Below are positions 11,262-22,670 of a stretch of 64,000 nucleotides of DNA, one piece after another. This stretch comes from Tetraselmis striata (taxonomy: Eukaryota > Chlorophyta > Chlorodendrophyceae > Chlorodendrales > Chlorodendraceae): NCBI GenBank assembly GCA_006384855.1, contig VCJN01001560.1, positions 62,001-126,000 of the forward strand. The letters run 5' to 3'. Position 1 is the stretch's first letter; each line of letters starts with the position of its first letter. A model generated the notes under the pieces. It had not been told where the DNA came from, ran no database searches, and worked only from the letters and a program-made list of their open reading frames with translations. A program made the translations under genes and the position numbers.

Positions 11262-12875
11262 TCAGGAGCCGCGCCGCTCGGAGGGGATGAGGCGGTGGTC
11301 CTTGGCCGCGTTGTGGCGGCGCTTCTTGGCCATGAACTTCTCCAGCTGCCCGCTGCCCTTGAGCTCGCGGTACTTGGCCACCAGCTCCGCCTTGCGCTGG
11401 TCGGCCCGCTTCTGGAAAAACGGCTTCTTGCCCGCCTTGACCAGCTCGCGCTCCTTGGCCTGCGGGAAGGGAGGGGGGGGGGGGGTCCGGGCAGTCAGAG
11501 GGGCGGCGCGTGCGGCACCCTGCCAAGGTAGGGTGGGAGTGTAGCCCACGGAAGGTTCGACTCGACGATGCAAAACAACTTGTTATTTTCGTGAACTACG
11601 GCCTCGATTGACTGACACGGGGTGCATGGCATGCCGCCAGTATGGGAAGCCGGGTGGGCCCGGGACCTTGTGCTCCTTCTCCCGGGTCTCGCGCCTCCGC
11701 AGGTTGCGCTCCTCCACCAGCTTCTGCTGCACCCGCGTCATCTTGGCCTGCAGCTTCTTCCGCTTGGGCTCGCTCTTCTCTCGGCTCATCAGCGCCTGCC
11801 GCGCACCACACCCGCCGCCCGCTCCTCAGCCCCACCAGCCGCCACACCCGCCCGCGACCCAGCCCCGCCCCCAGCCCTCCCCCCGCTCCGGGTCCTGGCA
11901 CCCCGTGCAGACAATGACCGCAGCAGCGGCCCCACCTTGAGGCGCTTGGCCTCCTCGGGCAGCTGCTCGTCGTAGATGAACTTGTAGCGCTTGCGGAAGG
12001 CGTCCTGGCTGTAGCTGCCACACAGCGACTCGAAGCGTGGGTCGCGCACCTCCCTAGCGAGATTGGGCGGGAGGGGGGTGTCAGCGGCCATGCCTCCCTG
12101 GGAACGGGGTGAATTCAAGGGTTCAGGGTTGGGGAGTTGCATGAGGGGGGTGGGCGTGTGGGTCCTGGGTGCCTCACCGCTTGGGCGCCTGCATCACCTC
12201 CCGGAAGCGCGGCACCGGCCGCTTGGAGGACAGCTCCTGCGGGCGGTTCTTGTTGGCGCGGCGGCGGTCCTCTTGCTCGCCGGCCCGCCCGCGCTTGCGG
12301 GACCCGGCGCCAGTGGCGGTCGCCTCGCCCTGCCCTGACTCCCGCAGCCGCTCCAGCACCTCGAATGGAATGTCCTCCAGCTGCACAGGAGCAGGCACGG
12401 GTGGGGAGGGAAAGGGGGGAGGGGGGGGGCGTAGGAGTGAGGCAGCGATATTCTGGAGGTGGGACCGGCGATGTCGAGGGTGGCGCCTCACCTCGCGCTT
12501 GATTGCCTCCTCTTGTTCCGAGTCGTAGCCACTACTCTCCTCTTCATGCCCCTCCTCTTCTCCACTGCTACTCCCGTCCCCAGACCCCTCCCCCCCTTGT
12601 CTCTCCTCCCCATCCTCCTCCTCGGCTTCCTCCTCCTCAACGCCGTCGTCCCCCTCCTCGTCCTCCTTCTCCTCGTCCCCCACTCGCCGACGCCAAGGAG
12701 CCTCCTCCGGAACTTCCTCCTCCTCCACCGCCTCGCTTTCCTCCTCGGACGAGGACTCGCCGTCCAGGTCGGGCGACATACGCGCACGGGCGCGCTCCTC
12801 CTCCTCGCCGGCGCCGCCGCCCCGTCCGCCCCTCCCGCGTCCGCCGCGACCACCGCCGCGCCCCCGCCGCAACAT
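11262..12875 (-). CDS. RRP36: rRNA-processing protein RRP36 homologue
   Basis: Five exons (reverse): 12492-12875, 12178-12380, 11936-12053, 11667-11795, 11262-11459. Phases close, giving about 343 residues. The N-terminus is Arg-Gly-rich, then strongly acidic (Glu/Asp runs). The conserved Rrp36 core follows: 'REVRDPRFESLCG', 'FRKRYKFIYDEQLPEE', then a basic coiled-coil region. The family C-terminus is 'KAGKKPFFQKRADQRKAEL' and 'KRRHNAAKDHRLIP'. Rrp36 is a nucleolar component of the 90S pre-ribosome needed for early pre-rRNA cleavages. The start codon is uncertain: in-frame ATGs also lie at 12950 and 12779. I chose 12875 because it opens the RGG tract typical of nucleolar proteins. G runs (C on the coding strand) occur in introns 1 and 4. 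Confidence 0.88.
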
Positions 12876-12995
12876 CACGTCTCGCAAAATAACGCAGCAG
12901 CCCTGCACCTGTCCAAAACGTATCGCAGCTGTAGAGCCTCCGGGTTGCATTCGACCAGCAGGTATGGTATGGGTTGCTGGGGTCTCTTCCCTGTG

Positions 12996-13016
12996 CCCCC
13001 CCCCCCCCCCCCCCCC
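12996..13016 (+). repeat. Poly(C) tract upstream of RRP36
   Basis: A run of 21 C residues lies between the RRP36 start and the mobile island. It is one of about 25 such tracts of 11-31 bases in the window. The rest of 12876-13210 shows no gene. Confidence 0.9.
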
Positions 13017-13213
13017 AAGGGTGTTCGTGGACCATCAGCAGGGGAGCAGGTCTCTCGGCGCGCGTTGCTGCGCCGCGTCGAGCCGCCGCGGCATTTCAAG
13101 TTGAGTCTAGTTTTGCCAAAACGGTCGCACAGGTTATTTTACACGGTCAAGAGCCGAAATGGCAGGATGGTTAAGCGAAAGCGTGGAGGGAAAACGGAGT
13201 CAGGCCAGGGGGG

Positions 13214-13405
13214 GCGCTGCGTGGAGCGCAGCGAAAACTGGAAGATGGCAGGCTCAGCTGTTATGGCTGCTTTTATGTCTACTCGTGCTGCACCCAAAAA
13301 GGGCGCAACGACAGGTGCCTAGTTCCCGTACCACTGAGCAGCGCTTGTAGCTGAAAAGCGGTTCGGTCAAGGGAGGAAACCCCATAAACTAGTTTAGATC
13401 ATTTC
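13214..13405. repeat. Terminal direct repeat of YR element copy A (left)
   Basis: Nearly identical to 22482-22670, 23824-24008 and 26770-26960. All share 'gatggcaggctc', 'ggctgcttttatgtctactc' and 'aaccccataaactagttt'. The four copies are in the same orientation. Confidence 0.85.
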
Positions 13406-14061
13406 AAAGTTGAGTCTGGTTTTGCCGTCATGAGCGAACGGAGAGAGCGGTGGATTGACGGAGAAGGGGTAGCGCCAGGTCATGAAGGAGGCACCGGGAA
13501 GGCCACCGCTGCGGAGTCCTGTTGGACTTGGAAGTGGCGTGGGGGGACGATGTGGCCAAAGAAGAACCATGCGCCAGGTGAAGGAAGAACGTTGGGGTCG
13601 ATGTAGTCCAGAATGACGTCGGAGTTAGTGGCCCAGTCGCCTTGGTAGCGAATGTGGGACAATGGAACTCCGATGGTATTGGCAGCATACGCTACTCCCT
13701 TGCGAAGGCTGTGTGAGGTCCAGGAAGTGCCGGCGGGAGGCAGGGGCAGCACCGACAAGACGGACGGTTGTAGACAGCCAGTCCGACATTGTAGCGGCGG
13801 TCCAAGGGTTTGACTGCTCGCTTGGGGTGGCCGCCCAGAAGTTTGTTTCAGCCAAGGCAACAGTAACCAAGGAACATATTGTATCGTGTCGATGAAGTGG
13901 TGCAGGAGACGTGCAACTCGGGGGTGTTCTAACACCGGAAGGAGAAGCACGCGCATGTGGTCGGGTCCCTGTCGGCCAGCGCGGCCTTTCTCGCGGTACA
14001 CCTGCAGGGTAATGTTGTAATCGTCGACATGCACATCCCGCACTCGGCAGGAGACGCCAGT

Positions 14062-14412
14062 TGTAAGTACTCGTGGCAGTACTTAGTGAAACAGGGCTCT
14101 TACTCGTAGCGTTTGGCGAATTGAGTTGGTTGCAGAATGTAATCTCTTACAACATGCTGGTGGCATTGGATATTTATCCTATAGCGGTCCAACTGGGCAC
14201 CGCGGACAGGCAGCTAGTAGCGCTATCCTGATGATTAGGAGTTGTAGCGCGTACTGTATGTTACAAGGAATATTTATTACTGGCGCCTGGTTGTGGCCGT
14301 ACCAGTACATAATACGCGTGCTGAAATACAGCAGTACAATACAACAGTAAGATTACTTGGCCATAAAACGTCGCAGGTGGTATTAGGGTAGTCGCTAGGC
14401 GCAACCCTAACA
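14062..14412 (-). repeat. 3' LTR of the Ty3 element
   Basis: 351 bp, beginning and ending in the TG/CA dinucleotides, and near-identical to 20038-20388. Confidence 0.93.
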
Positions 14413-14531
14413 TTCCCACCCCTCTGATAAATGACGAACTGGAAAGTGTCTTTTCGCGTCGCCGAAGGCCTGGCGCAGATGTCGGTTGGCGGTGGAAGCG
14501 TGATATAGCAGTGTCTCAGCAACAGTACGTG

Positions 14532-17500
14532 TCAACGCTCCGGGATGGACTCTGGAAAACGCGACGGGTGGCGCGCTCGCAGGTTGGCGTATTCCTTTGA
14601 GCGTAGCGTGTCTTGCAGATGTCGGCTCGTCCTCGCGAAATCGTGTAGCGCCTCGACACGTCGCAGCGCGCTGTATGGCTCCCAGCTGTCATGACTTGAG
14701 TCGTAGTTCAGCCAACGCACCAGAAAGACGAGGCAGAGTCCTCGCTTGTACAGATCCTCGCGGCGCTCGATAGAGAAATCGAGCACGCGTTCAACGACGA
14801 ACTCGTCGACAGGGGGCTCCACACTGGACGGTATTGTATCGGGCTGTGCATCTGGGTTGACGCACTGGCGCAGTCGACTGATGTGAAACACATTGTGGCA
14901 GTCGAACGTTGGTGGCAGGCGCAGACGATACGCCTGGCTGGAGATCTTGGCTGTGACCGGGTAGGGGCCGATGTAGCGCTGTCGGAACTTGCGCGCCGGC
15001 TGGTTGCGTATGAGCAAGTGCTCCGTTGAGAGCCAGACTTTGTCTCCTTCTGCGAACTCAACAGGGCTGGTTTTGCGGTCGGCATAGACCTTTTGATATT
15101 CATCAGCAAGCTTCAGTTGCTCAGTAATCAACATGTGAATATCTTGAATATTTGCAACTGTGTTGCGTGCATCTTGGTTGGTAGTAGCAATCAGATCAGG
15201 TGGTGTCAGTGGCATCATGCCATAAATTGCCTCAAAAGGGGCATAATGTGTTGCTGAATGGACTGAATTGTTGTAAGAAAATTCAGCAAGAGCCAAATGA
15301 CTTAACCAAGAGTCATGTTGCTTGTGAACAAACGCACGTAATATTTGCTCAATAGTTCTATGGGTGCGTTCAGTTTGACCGTCAGTTTGCGGGTGATAAG
15401 CGCTGGAAATATTTAGCTTAGTTTGCAGAGCTGTAAACAATGATTTCCAGAACACTGAAGTGAACCTGGGATCTCTGTCAGAGATGATACATCTGCTGAG
15501 ACCATGGTGTCTGTAAATACTGTCCAAATATAATCTGGCCAACTGTGTCGCATCAATCTTAATATTGCATGGCACAAAATGTGACTGTTTGGTGAATGTA
15601 TCAACAAACGTAGCAATAGCATCATAGCCATCCACCTCAGATAAGTTGGTTATAAAATCCATAGAGATTATCTCCCACGGCTTGGTTGCCTTTGGCAAGG
15701 GAAATAAAGAACCATGAGGCTTGGTGGTAGCTGCTTTGATTCTAACGCAAGTATCACAGTGTTTGCAGTAATGCTTGACTGTGGTATTCATGCGTGGCCA
15801 CCAAAACATACACAGTATGTTGGCAAGAGTGCGGGTATGGTTGGGGTGTCCATTACCAACATGATACTCCTCAATGATGAGTTTTCTCAGTTCAGAATCA
15901 TTGGGTATACAGACCTTATCTGCCATGTAGTAGAGACCATCAGTCTCATCTTGTCGCACACCGTTGGGGGTGCGTCCATGACTGTAGGCAACATCAGTGA
16001 TGTAGGCAGCTTTGATCTTGTTTATTAGTTTGCTGTCAATCTGCAAGGCGGACATTGCTGACAAATAGTCCTGCATTTGTTCAAGGTCAGCTTCGACCAG
16101 CTGGTTTTCATATTCAGTCAATGCATAATGCAAGTCAGGGCGGCGAGAGAGAGCATCAGCCTCATTGTCAGCGCCTTTGCGATATAATATCTGCAACACA
16201 GGCTCATTAGTCTGTGGGTTGACTGCCATGTATGGTGAGATTTCATGTAACCATAGGGCATGGCGTCTGCCTAGTCCTTCCTGTGTAGGCAAATGCCTCA
16301 ATGTGGCATGGTCAGTTATAACTGTAATACGGCGACTGCCTTCCAAGTAGCAGTGCCATCCTTTCAGAGCACATACCACACCCAAGAGTTCTTGGTCATA
16401 GGTGGGATAATTTGTTTGTGCAGCCTGCAATGTCTTTGCATAATAGCTGCAGGGGTGGAAGTGGCCATCAGCATTAGCCCGGAGCAGAACTGCACCTAAG
16501 GCATATTTGCTGGCGTCAGTAGCCACTACAGACTCAGCATCTTTGCCGGTGACAGGGCTTGCCAGCACTGGGGACTGGCACAAGGCTTGCTTCAGTTTTA
16601 CAAATGCAGCTTGGCATTCAACTGTCCAATCAAATATGTTATCCTTTCTTGTGAGGGCATATAACGGTGCTGCAATAGCAGAATAATTGCGCACATAGCG
16701 TCGGTAAAAATTGCAGAAACCAAGATATTGTTGGACATTTTGAACGTTCTTAGGCCTGGGCCAATCCTGAACAGCCTTCATTTTATTAGGCGAGGGTCTT
16801 AGGCCAGCGTGTGATACCATATGTCCAAGGTATTCTAGTTCATTCTTGGCAAACCAGCATTTCTGTAATCGTAGTCTAATGTCATTAGACTCGAGCATAA
16901 TAAGAGCTGTGTCCAAATGTTGCAAATGTTCCTCAAGCGAGTTGCTAAAAATCAAGACATCATCCAGGTATACAAGTATAAAGGTATGCTTGTGTGGCTG
17001 GAGTATAGATGTCATCAGGCGTTGAAAAGAGGAGGGAGCACTGGTGAGTCCAAATGGCATTACTAGCCACTCGAATTGGCCATAGACAGTTCGGAACGCT
17101 GTCTTAGGAACATCAGGTGGATTAATCCGGAGTTGGTGATAACCTAAGGCGAGATCAAGAGCTGAATAGACAGTAGCACCAGATAGCATATCAAGTAATG
17201 CATCAGCAGGTGGAACAGGGAACTCGACCTTTTTGGTGTACTTATTCAATTGACGGTAGTCAATGCACATGCGCAGACCGCCATTGGCCTTGCGGGCGAA
17301 GAGAACAGGAGCTGCATATGGCGAGAAGGACTCCTGTATAAACTGTTTCTCAAGAAAAGAATTCAGTTGTGTTCTTAGTTCCTCTAATTCTGCAGGTGAT
17401 AATCTGTATATTTTTCCTGCAGGAACTTGAGCATCAGGAACAAGAGGGATCTCATGATCAAGACCAGGGCGTAATTGTGGAAGGTTGTCAAGTGGAGAGC

Positions 17501-18809
17501 ATATTGGTTTATGCTTCCGCAATAAGTCTCTGATCTGAGCGGTGTAAGCTGCAGACTGGTCAGTGTCAATTGTATTTATCTCATCATCAATATCGAGCTC
17601 ATCACTCTCTTTGGTGGCATTGTATTGTTTAACAATGGCGCAGAAATAAACTGTGTCAGGATCATGCTTGGCAATTTCTCTGGCCATGGCATTAGCATGA
17701 ACCATTCTGACATTAGCCTGGCGGGGCTCTGTTTGGCATTGGACTTTTAGTCCTGTGGAAAATGTCATCAGACCAGATTCCCAATCAACATGTGGGTTGT
17801 GTTGTTTCAGGAATTGCATCCCTAAAACCAGATTGAAATTATGTTGTAACGGTGTGACTGTGAAGTCAATGGGTATTGTGTAATTGTTGATATTTAATTC
17901 AAGGGTGATTTTTTGTGAGGCGAGAACCATTCTACCATCAGCAAGAATAACTCTTACTTTGTTTTGAAGTGGTGTAGTTGGTATTTTATTTTCTTTGACA
18001 TACTTGGTGCTGGCAAAGTTCAAAGTAGCACCGCTGTCGACCAGTACGGAAGGTGTTATATTAAATTCAGCACATGTTGGGTGTAATAGCAATAAGTCAT
18101 GATCAGACTTGCTGGTAACAAAAAAACTTTCTGTCATCATACGTGACTGGTGGGACTTTGTGGCTTTTGGTTTATATTCCTTACCTTGCTGTTCAGCCAG
18201 CATGGTTTTGAGTTCCTCAGTGGTAACGACGTCATTAATTGCCTGGGCTTTGATATCTTGTTGCAGAAATGGTTTTTCAGCACTGCAATAATCTGAACAG
18301 ACAGCATCATATGCTGAGGCACAGGCATCAAAAGTGACTGGACCATAGGCATAATTCAGTCTCTTGAATTCTGCTTGGTCAAACACAACAGAGTCAGTTG
18401 GACATGCATTTGGTTTTGCACATTTGTCAATTTCAGTGTCATTCTTTTGATTACTGTTTTTGGTACGCATTCTGCGCACTCGAGATCTCTTTTGCATGAT
18501 AGTCAGTTTGGCATGCAGTTTAGCATGCGTCTTTTTGTCTTTGACATTTTTGTCGACATTTTCTCTGCACCCTGTCTCGTCCTCGATGTCGGCAACGAGG
18601 TGTGAATGAGCACAGGAACACCCATGAGCTTCATGCTCAGGTTGTGAGTCGGAGGGGTTCAGTGCCGCGGGAGCGCAATGCTCAACCATATCGACATCTG
18701 TATCCTCGATCTCATGCAGGGGCTGAGCAGGCAGTTTAGCAGTGCATGCATGTTTGCAAGGACTCGGCGACATGTCAGTGTCAATTGTCTCAATTACATT
18801 GAGAGGCAC
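14532..18809 (-). CDS. pol: Ty3 element pol region (protease, RT, RNase H, integrase, chromodomain)
   Basis: A single open frame of about 1,425 codons within the fossil Ty3 element. Order of parts: aspartic protease (VDSGATLNFAS), reverse transcriptase (FARKANGGLRMCIDYRQLN; YLDDVLIFS), RNase H (ATDASKYALGAVL), and integrase with an HHCC zinc finger and catalytic core (ISDRDPRF). A C-terminal chromodomain (VERVLDF...FLVRWLNYDSSHDSWEP) places it in the chromovirus branch, whose chromodomain is known to steer integration to marked chromatin. Gag is separate and upstream. Confidence 0.95.
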   Translation of the reverse strand: MPLNVIETIDTDMSPSPCKHACTAKLPAQPLHEIEDTDVDMVEHCAPAALNPSDSQPEHEAHGCSCAHSHLVADIEDETGCRENVDKNVKDKKTHAKLHAKLTIMQKRSRVRRMRTKNSNQKNDTEIDKCAKPNACPTDSVVFDQAEFKRLNYAYGPVTFDACASAYDAVCSDYCSAEKPFLQQDIKAQAINDVVTTEELKTMLAEQQGKEYKPKATKSHQSRMMTESFFVTSKSDHDLLLLHPTCAEFNITPSVLVDSGATLNFASTKYVKENKIPTTPLQNKVRVILADGRMVLASQKITLELNINNYTIPIDFTVTPLQHNFNLVLGMQFLKQHNPHVDWESGLMTFSTGLKVQCQTEPRQANVRMVHANAMAREIAKHDPDTVYFCAIVKQYNATKESDELDIDDEINTIDTDQSAAYTAQIRDLLRKHKPICSPLDNLPQLRPGLDHEIPLVPDAQVPAGKIYRLSPAELEELRTQLNSFLEKQFIQESFSPYAAPVLFARKANGGLRMCIDYRQLNKYTKKVEFPVPPADALLDMLSGATVYSALDLALGYHQLRINPPDVPKTAFRTVYGQFEWLVMPFGLTSAPSSFQRLMTSILQPHKHTFILVYLDDVLIFSNSLEEHLQHLDTALIMLESNDIRLRLQKCWFAKNELEYLGHMVSHAGLRPSPNKMKAVQDWPRPKNVQNVQQYLGFCNFYRRYVRNYSAIAAPLYALTRKDNIFDWTVECQAAFVKLKQALCQSPVLASPVTGKDAESVVATDASKYALGAVLLRANADGHFHPCSYYAKTLQAAQTNYPTYDQELLGVVCALKGWHCYLEGSRRITVITDHATLRHLPTQEGLGRRHALWLHEISPYMAVNPQTNEPVLQILYRKGADNEADALSRRPDLHYALTEYENQLVEADLEQMQDYLSAMSALQIDSKLINKIKAAYITDVAYSHGRTPNGVRQDETDGLYYMADKVCIPNDSELRKLIIEEYHVGNGHPNHTRTLANILCMFWWPRMNTTVKHYCKHCDTCVRIKAATTKPHGSLFPLPKATKPWEIISMDFITNLSEVDGYDAIATFVDTFTKQSHFVPCNIKIDATQLARLYLDSIYRHHGLSRCIISDRDPRFTSVFWKSLFTALQTKLNISSAYHPQTDGQTERTHRTIEQILRAFVHKQHDSWLSHLALAEFSYNNSVHSATHYAPFEAIYGMMPLTPPDLIATTNQDARNTVANIQDIHMLITEQLKLADEYQKVYADRKTSPVEFAEGDKVWLSTEHLLIRNQPARKFRQRYIGPYPVTAKISSQAYRLRLPPTFDCHNVFHISRLRQCVNPDAQPDTIPSSVEPPVDEFVVERVLDFSIERREDLYKRGLCLVFLVRWLNYDSSHDSWEPYSALRRVEALHDFARTSRHLQDTLRSKEYANLRARHPSRFPESIPER

Positions 18810-18874
18810 AGGTTGGCATGTCGCCCAACACCGTCATTTGTTTTTATGTAAGTCGATCTTGTCGACTTGCTTGG

Positions 18875-19882
18875 CTAGCTTGTTAGCTGCCACTTTGGCT
18901 TTGAACTGTTCTTTGTCATGTTCAGACGCATGGCGGCATTCATAAATTGAGTGGCCTTTTTTGCCGCATTTGGCGCACTCACCAGAGAAGCGACTCTTTT
19001 TTGTTGACGACTGGGGAAGCTGCTGTGAGCAACAGGACGACTTGGGGCAGAGCTGGTTGATGCTCCGTTGTTGCGTGACCACGGGTTTGTGGAGGTTGGC
19101 ATGTGATAACGACCTGAATACTCCTCGTAGCGACGCTTGTGTTTCTTGATGTTGGCTTGCCTCCTTTGGGCAATCTCGACAGCGACGCGGTGCTCCTCGT
19201 CGATAGCCGAGAGATGTCTGAAAAGTACTTCATGAGTCAAGACAACCTCGTTGTTGTGGTTAGCCATCCTTTGCACCTCGGCTCTCTCGTGCTTGGGAAT
19301 CGCCTGCAAAATACGCTGCACTTGCAAGTACTCAGGCACAACAAAAGGTTCATGCAGCAAAGCAAATGCAGCTTGTAGCTTGCGCTGCAAGTCGACACAG
19401 CAAGTAGCCATCTTGGGGTCGCTCGGCTTGATGCAGATGTTACGCGCATAGTCTCCGACAGTTGTCTGAATGCCGTTGGGGAAAGCGGCCTTGAAAAAAG
19501 CTTGTTTCCAATCTTGATAGTTGACAAAGTGAGTCAGGACCTCGCAACCCATAACAATGTGAACTTGAAGCTCATGGCTGTTGAGTACAAGTTGGTGGGT
19601 GTGAGCCGCGATAGAATCGGTCTTGAACTGGCGACCGAGCCATGCCTCCGTCTCAGGAACCCAAAGCTTGTTGCGGTCGGAAATCTCCTTGTCGACATTC
19701 TCCAGAAAGGCCTTGACTGCTGGGAAGTCATGAACGTCGGCGAGCTTGTGAGAGATGTTCTGGGTTGGTGCCACAACGCGGGCTTCCAGCATCTTCTTCT
19801 CGACAATTTGACGCATAGACTGCTCGGCGGGTGGACCACCGGGAGGGTAACCGGCTTGACGGGCGCTCCGGTGCGATGCCAT
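18875..19882 (-). CDS. gag: Ty3 element gag region
   Basis: An open frame of about 335 codons upstream of pol in the fossil Ty3 element. It has a helical retrotransposon-gag-like body. Near its end lies one CX2CX4HX4C zinc knuckle (CAKCGKKGHSIYEC), the nucleic-acid-binding part of the nucleocapsid. Confidence 0.88.
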   Translation of the reverse strand: MASHRSARQAGYPPGGPPAEQSMRQIVEKKMLEARVVAPTQNISHKLADVHDFPAVKAFLENVDKEISDRNKLWVPETEAWLGRQFKTDSIAAHTHQLVLNSHELQVHIVMGCEVLTHFVNYQDWKQAFFKAAFPNGIQTTVGDYARNICIKPSDPKMATCCVDLQRKLQAAFALLHEPFVVPEYLQVQRILQAIPKHERAEVQRMANHNNEVVLTHEVLFRHLSAIDEEHRVAVEIAQRRQANIKKHKRRYEEYSGRYHMPTSTNPWSRNNGASTSSAPSRPVAHSSFPSRQQKRVASLVSAPNAAKKATQFMNAAMRLNMTKNSSKPKWQLTS

Positions 19883-20037
19883 GGCGACACAGAATTTCGG
19901 ATAAAGGTTGAAGGGTACAGAATCGTTACCAAGGGTCGATAGGACCTGCGAAATCGCGAATGTATCGTCGTGCGTGCGATAGCAGGTCGCGGTGGGTCGG
20001 CAGGTGGAGATGGATCGTAACAGGAAGCCGAAACCAG

Positions 20038-20388
20038 TGTAAGTACTCGTGGCAGTACTTAGTGAAACAGGGCTCTTACTCGTAGCGTTTGGCGAATTGA
20101 GTTGGTTGCAGAATGTAATCTCTTACAACATGCTGGTGGCATTGGATATTTATCCTATAGCGGTCGAACTGGGCACCGCGGACAGGCAGCTAGTAGCGCT
20201 ATCCTGATGATTAGGAGTTGTAGCGCGTACTGTATGTTACAAGGAATATTTATTACTGGCGCCTGGTTGTGGCCGTACCAGTACATAATACGCGTGCTGA
20301 AATACAGCAGTACAATACAACAGTAAGATTACTTGGCCATAAAACGTCGCAGGTGGTATTAGGGTAGTCGCTAGGCGCAACCCTAACA
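20038..20388 (-). repeat. 5' LTR of the Ty3 element
   Basis: 351 bp, nearly identical to 14062-14412, and followed (reverse strand) by the primer-binding-like site. Confidence 0.93.
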
Positions 20389-22481
20389 CCAGTAAGTCCC
20401 TTGGCAAAGAACATGAAGTTGACAAACGCGGCCACGAGGGCTCGGACCGAAGTCGTGTTGGTACTCTGGGGTGGGAGCAGACACATTCAACTCGGCCTTC
20501 TCGACGAATCTATAAGCTACACCAGCATGCAGAGGAATTCGCAAAGGGGCGACTTCCAGACGGCGCTGCCGCAGCATCAGCCCACGCCTTGCCAAAGTGA
20601 GGTGTAGGTTGTCCTTGGCGATTGGGTCGAGGTTGTTCAGCTCGAAGAACGTGTTGATTGCAAGTAGGGTTGCAGTGACTTAGCTTCAGTGTGCCCTCGC
20701 TCACCAATCTAGGCAACGTACCGGACGACAGTAGAAGTGGTCGCCTCCGGCGGGCTGATGTTCTCGGAGTCGTGGCAGAACTCCGCGAACTGAGACAGTC
20801 TGCCGGGGTAGCTCTTGAGTGTCTGAGCGGTGAGGGAGCGGGAGAGCAGGTCGAGTGTCCGTTGTCCTAGCTCGTCCGAGCCGAAAGCATCATGCAGTCG
20901 AGATCGCAGTGAAGCAGCCCAGGGAGCGACAGCCTCGGGCTCGTCAATTACGTAAGTGCGTCGTCTTACCGACAGAGTTCCAGAGGTGCGACTACTGTTT
21001 GCAAAGCACTCGGCAGCAGCGGTTAGGTTCCCGGCGGCTGGCCGGCAGTTGCTGGACGGGTTTGCAGTAGGACCAGTACGGGTTTGCGGGGCTAGGTTCA
21101 GGTAGGAGGGCCGCCCCGAGCGCCCTTCGCGCTCGTAGCGCCTATCACGCGCGTAACGTACACGCGCGAAGCTTGGTCGTTGCGAACCGGTTGTGACACG
21201 CAATGTAACAACCGACGGACGCAGTGAGGAAATGGTACGGGAAGCGGTTGGTTGAGCCGCCATGTGCAGGTGTGCGGATGGTTGAGCCGCACTCGGCTGT
21301 AGCTGTAGGAAGCGCCACACCGAGGAAGGTCTAAATGAAGTCTGTAAGGTGGGGGGGGGGGGGGGGGGGGTCAGGTCCAGACATAGGGCGCTCATCCCGC
21401 CGTTGAGGTGCAAGGATGCGTTTTGCGGCGGTCACCAAAAGGTGGCCTCGCAAGGCTCCAGCAGCTCCGACGAAAGGCGCCCCACACCGTCACTCGTGCT
21501 CACCTTCGCAGCCACGCCCACATCCACCGCCACGTCCTCGTCCACGTCCGCGACCTGCAGTTGCTGCCGCCACCCGAGCAGTAGCGGCTGCTTTGGCGCT
21601 GCTAGCCACGGTCGCCTCGAAGACGCGACGCTCGTAGTCCCTCATGAGGTCCCCAAAAATCGCGGAACCCGTATGCTCAGAAGCAGGCTGAAAGTGCTGA
21701 GCTCGCCGCACGTCCAGGACACCGCCTTGGTCACCGTGCACACGCTTGACCTCATTAAGCCTCCGTAGGAAGGCCAAACGAAAGCGAAACGCCTTGTCAA
21801 TGGCTTCGGCGTGGTTCCGAGCTCTCGCGAGGTAGGGGGTGAAGTCCAGAATGGCAGCAGGGACGTAGGGCAGCAGCTCGTCGAGAGCCACGAAAAGTGC
21901 GGCCATGTGGGCGCCGAAACACGACATCCATAGATACTCCTCCTGGGCCGGCAGACGCCGGTCATCATGCTTGAGGTACTCGTTCGTTAGGTCGGTGCTC
22001 AGGGAGAAGAGCCCAGGCACTCGGCTGACAGGTCGAACGGCCTCGTAACAAGACTCTGCTCGCTGCAGTAGCTCTGGCACCGCGAGGTAGTCATCCTCGT
22101 CACTCACGGATTTTGCTCCGACACGGCCGCTCTGGGCTAGCTCTAGCAAGTCGGGGCGCTATGCGGCTCCCCCGTTGCCTGTCGGTTGTCCCGCGATGCG
22201 CTGCCCGGAACCGGAACCATGTGCTCCTCCATCAACAACGCGCTCACGAGCCGTAAGTTGGGCGAACGCTGTAGCAAGCTCTCGCAATAATGTAGACTGG
22301 GCATTCACGTCTGCGTGCAGCGACTCGAGCGTCGGCTCAACGACGGGTTCTTCTCCATCTGGCATTGTAATGCACGGGCGTACGGATGAGAATATCACAG
22401 ACGGGTGGTGAGCCGGGTGTGGTCTTGAACAACCTGGGGTGACCTTACTCGCAACAGGTTACGATACAGTTTTAACATCGC

Positions 22482-22670
22482 TGCGTGGAACGCAGCGAAA
22501 ACTAGAAGATGGCAGGCTCGGCTGTTATGGCTGCTTTTATGTCTACTCGTGCTGCACCCAAAAAGGGCGCAACGACAGGTGCCTAGCTAGTTCCCGTACC
22601 ACTGAGCAGCACTTGTAGCTGAAAAGCGGTTAGGTCAAGGGAGGAAACCCCATAAACTAGTTTAGATCAT
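22482..22670. repeat. Terminal direct repeat of YR element copy A (right)
   Basis: Same repeat as 13214-13405, with a small 4-bp duplication ('gctagctagttc') that it shares with the repeat at 26770-26960. Confidence 0.85.

Larger units (their letters stand above)
14057..20393 (-). mobile_element. Ty3/chromovirus LTR retrotransposon, young and whole-looking
   Basis: LTRs of 351 bp lie at 14062-14412 and 20038-20388 (TG...CA ends). I saw one difference between them, so the insertion is very recent. The target duplication 'ccagt' is 14057-14061 and 20389-20393. The same site in element copy B (about 24660) is uninterrupted. The element reads on the reverse strand. A primer-binding-like TGG start lies just inside the 20.0-kb LTR, and a purine tract (AGAGGGGTGGGAA) lies before the 14.4-kb LTR. 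Parts: gag (18875-19882) with a CCHC knuckle, and pol (14532-18809). It looks whole. Confidence 0.95.
13214..22670 (-). mobile_element. YR element copy A (DIRS-like), split by a Ty3 insertion
   Basis: A fossil tyrosine-recombinase element on the reverse strand. Its ends are direct repeats of about 190 bp (13214-13405 and 22482-22670) that start with the palindromic 'gctgcgtggaacgcagc'. Parts: recombinase catalytic region (about 13480-14056 and 20389-20650), recombinase N-terminal part (20709-21250), and gag-like helical region with a Gly/Arg-rich end (21490-22398). The box 'SHSLRKG' and a downstream 'DYIDP' identify the tyrosine recombinase. No reverse transcriptase is seen. Besides the 6.3-kb Ty3 insertion it has several breaks and is a dead copy. 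Confidence 0.7.

Noticed and set aside
10878-11544. Forward ORF of over 200 codons across the 3' end of RRP36
   Set aside because: It is the antisense shadow of the conserved last RRP36 exon and its intron.
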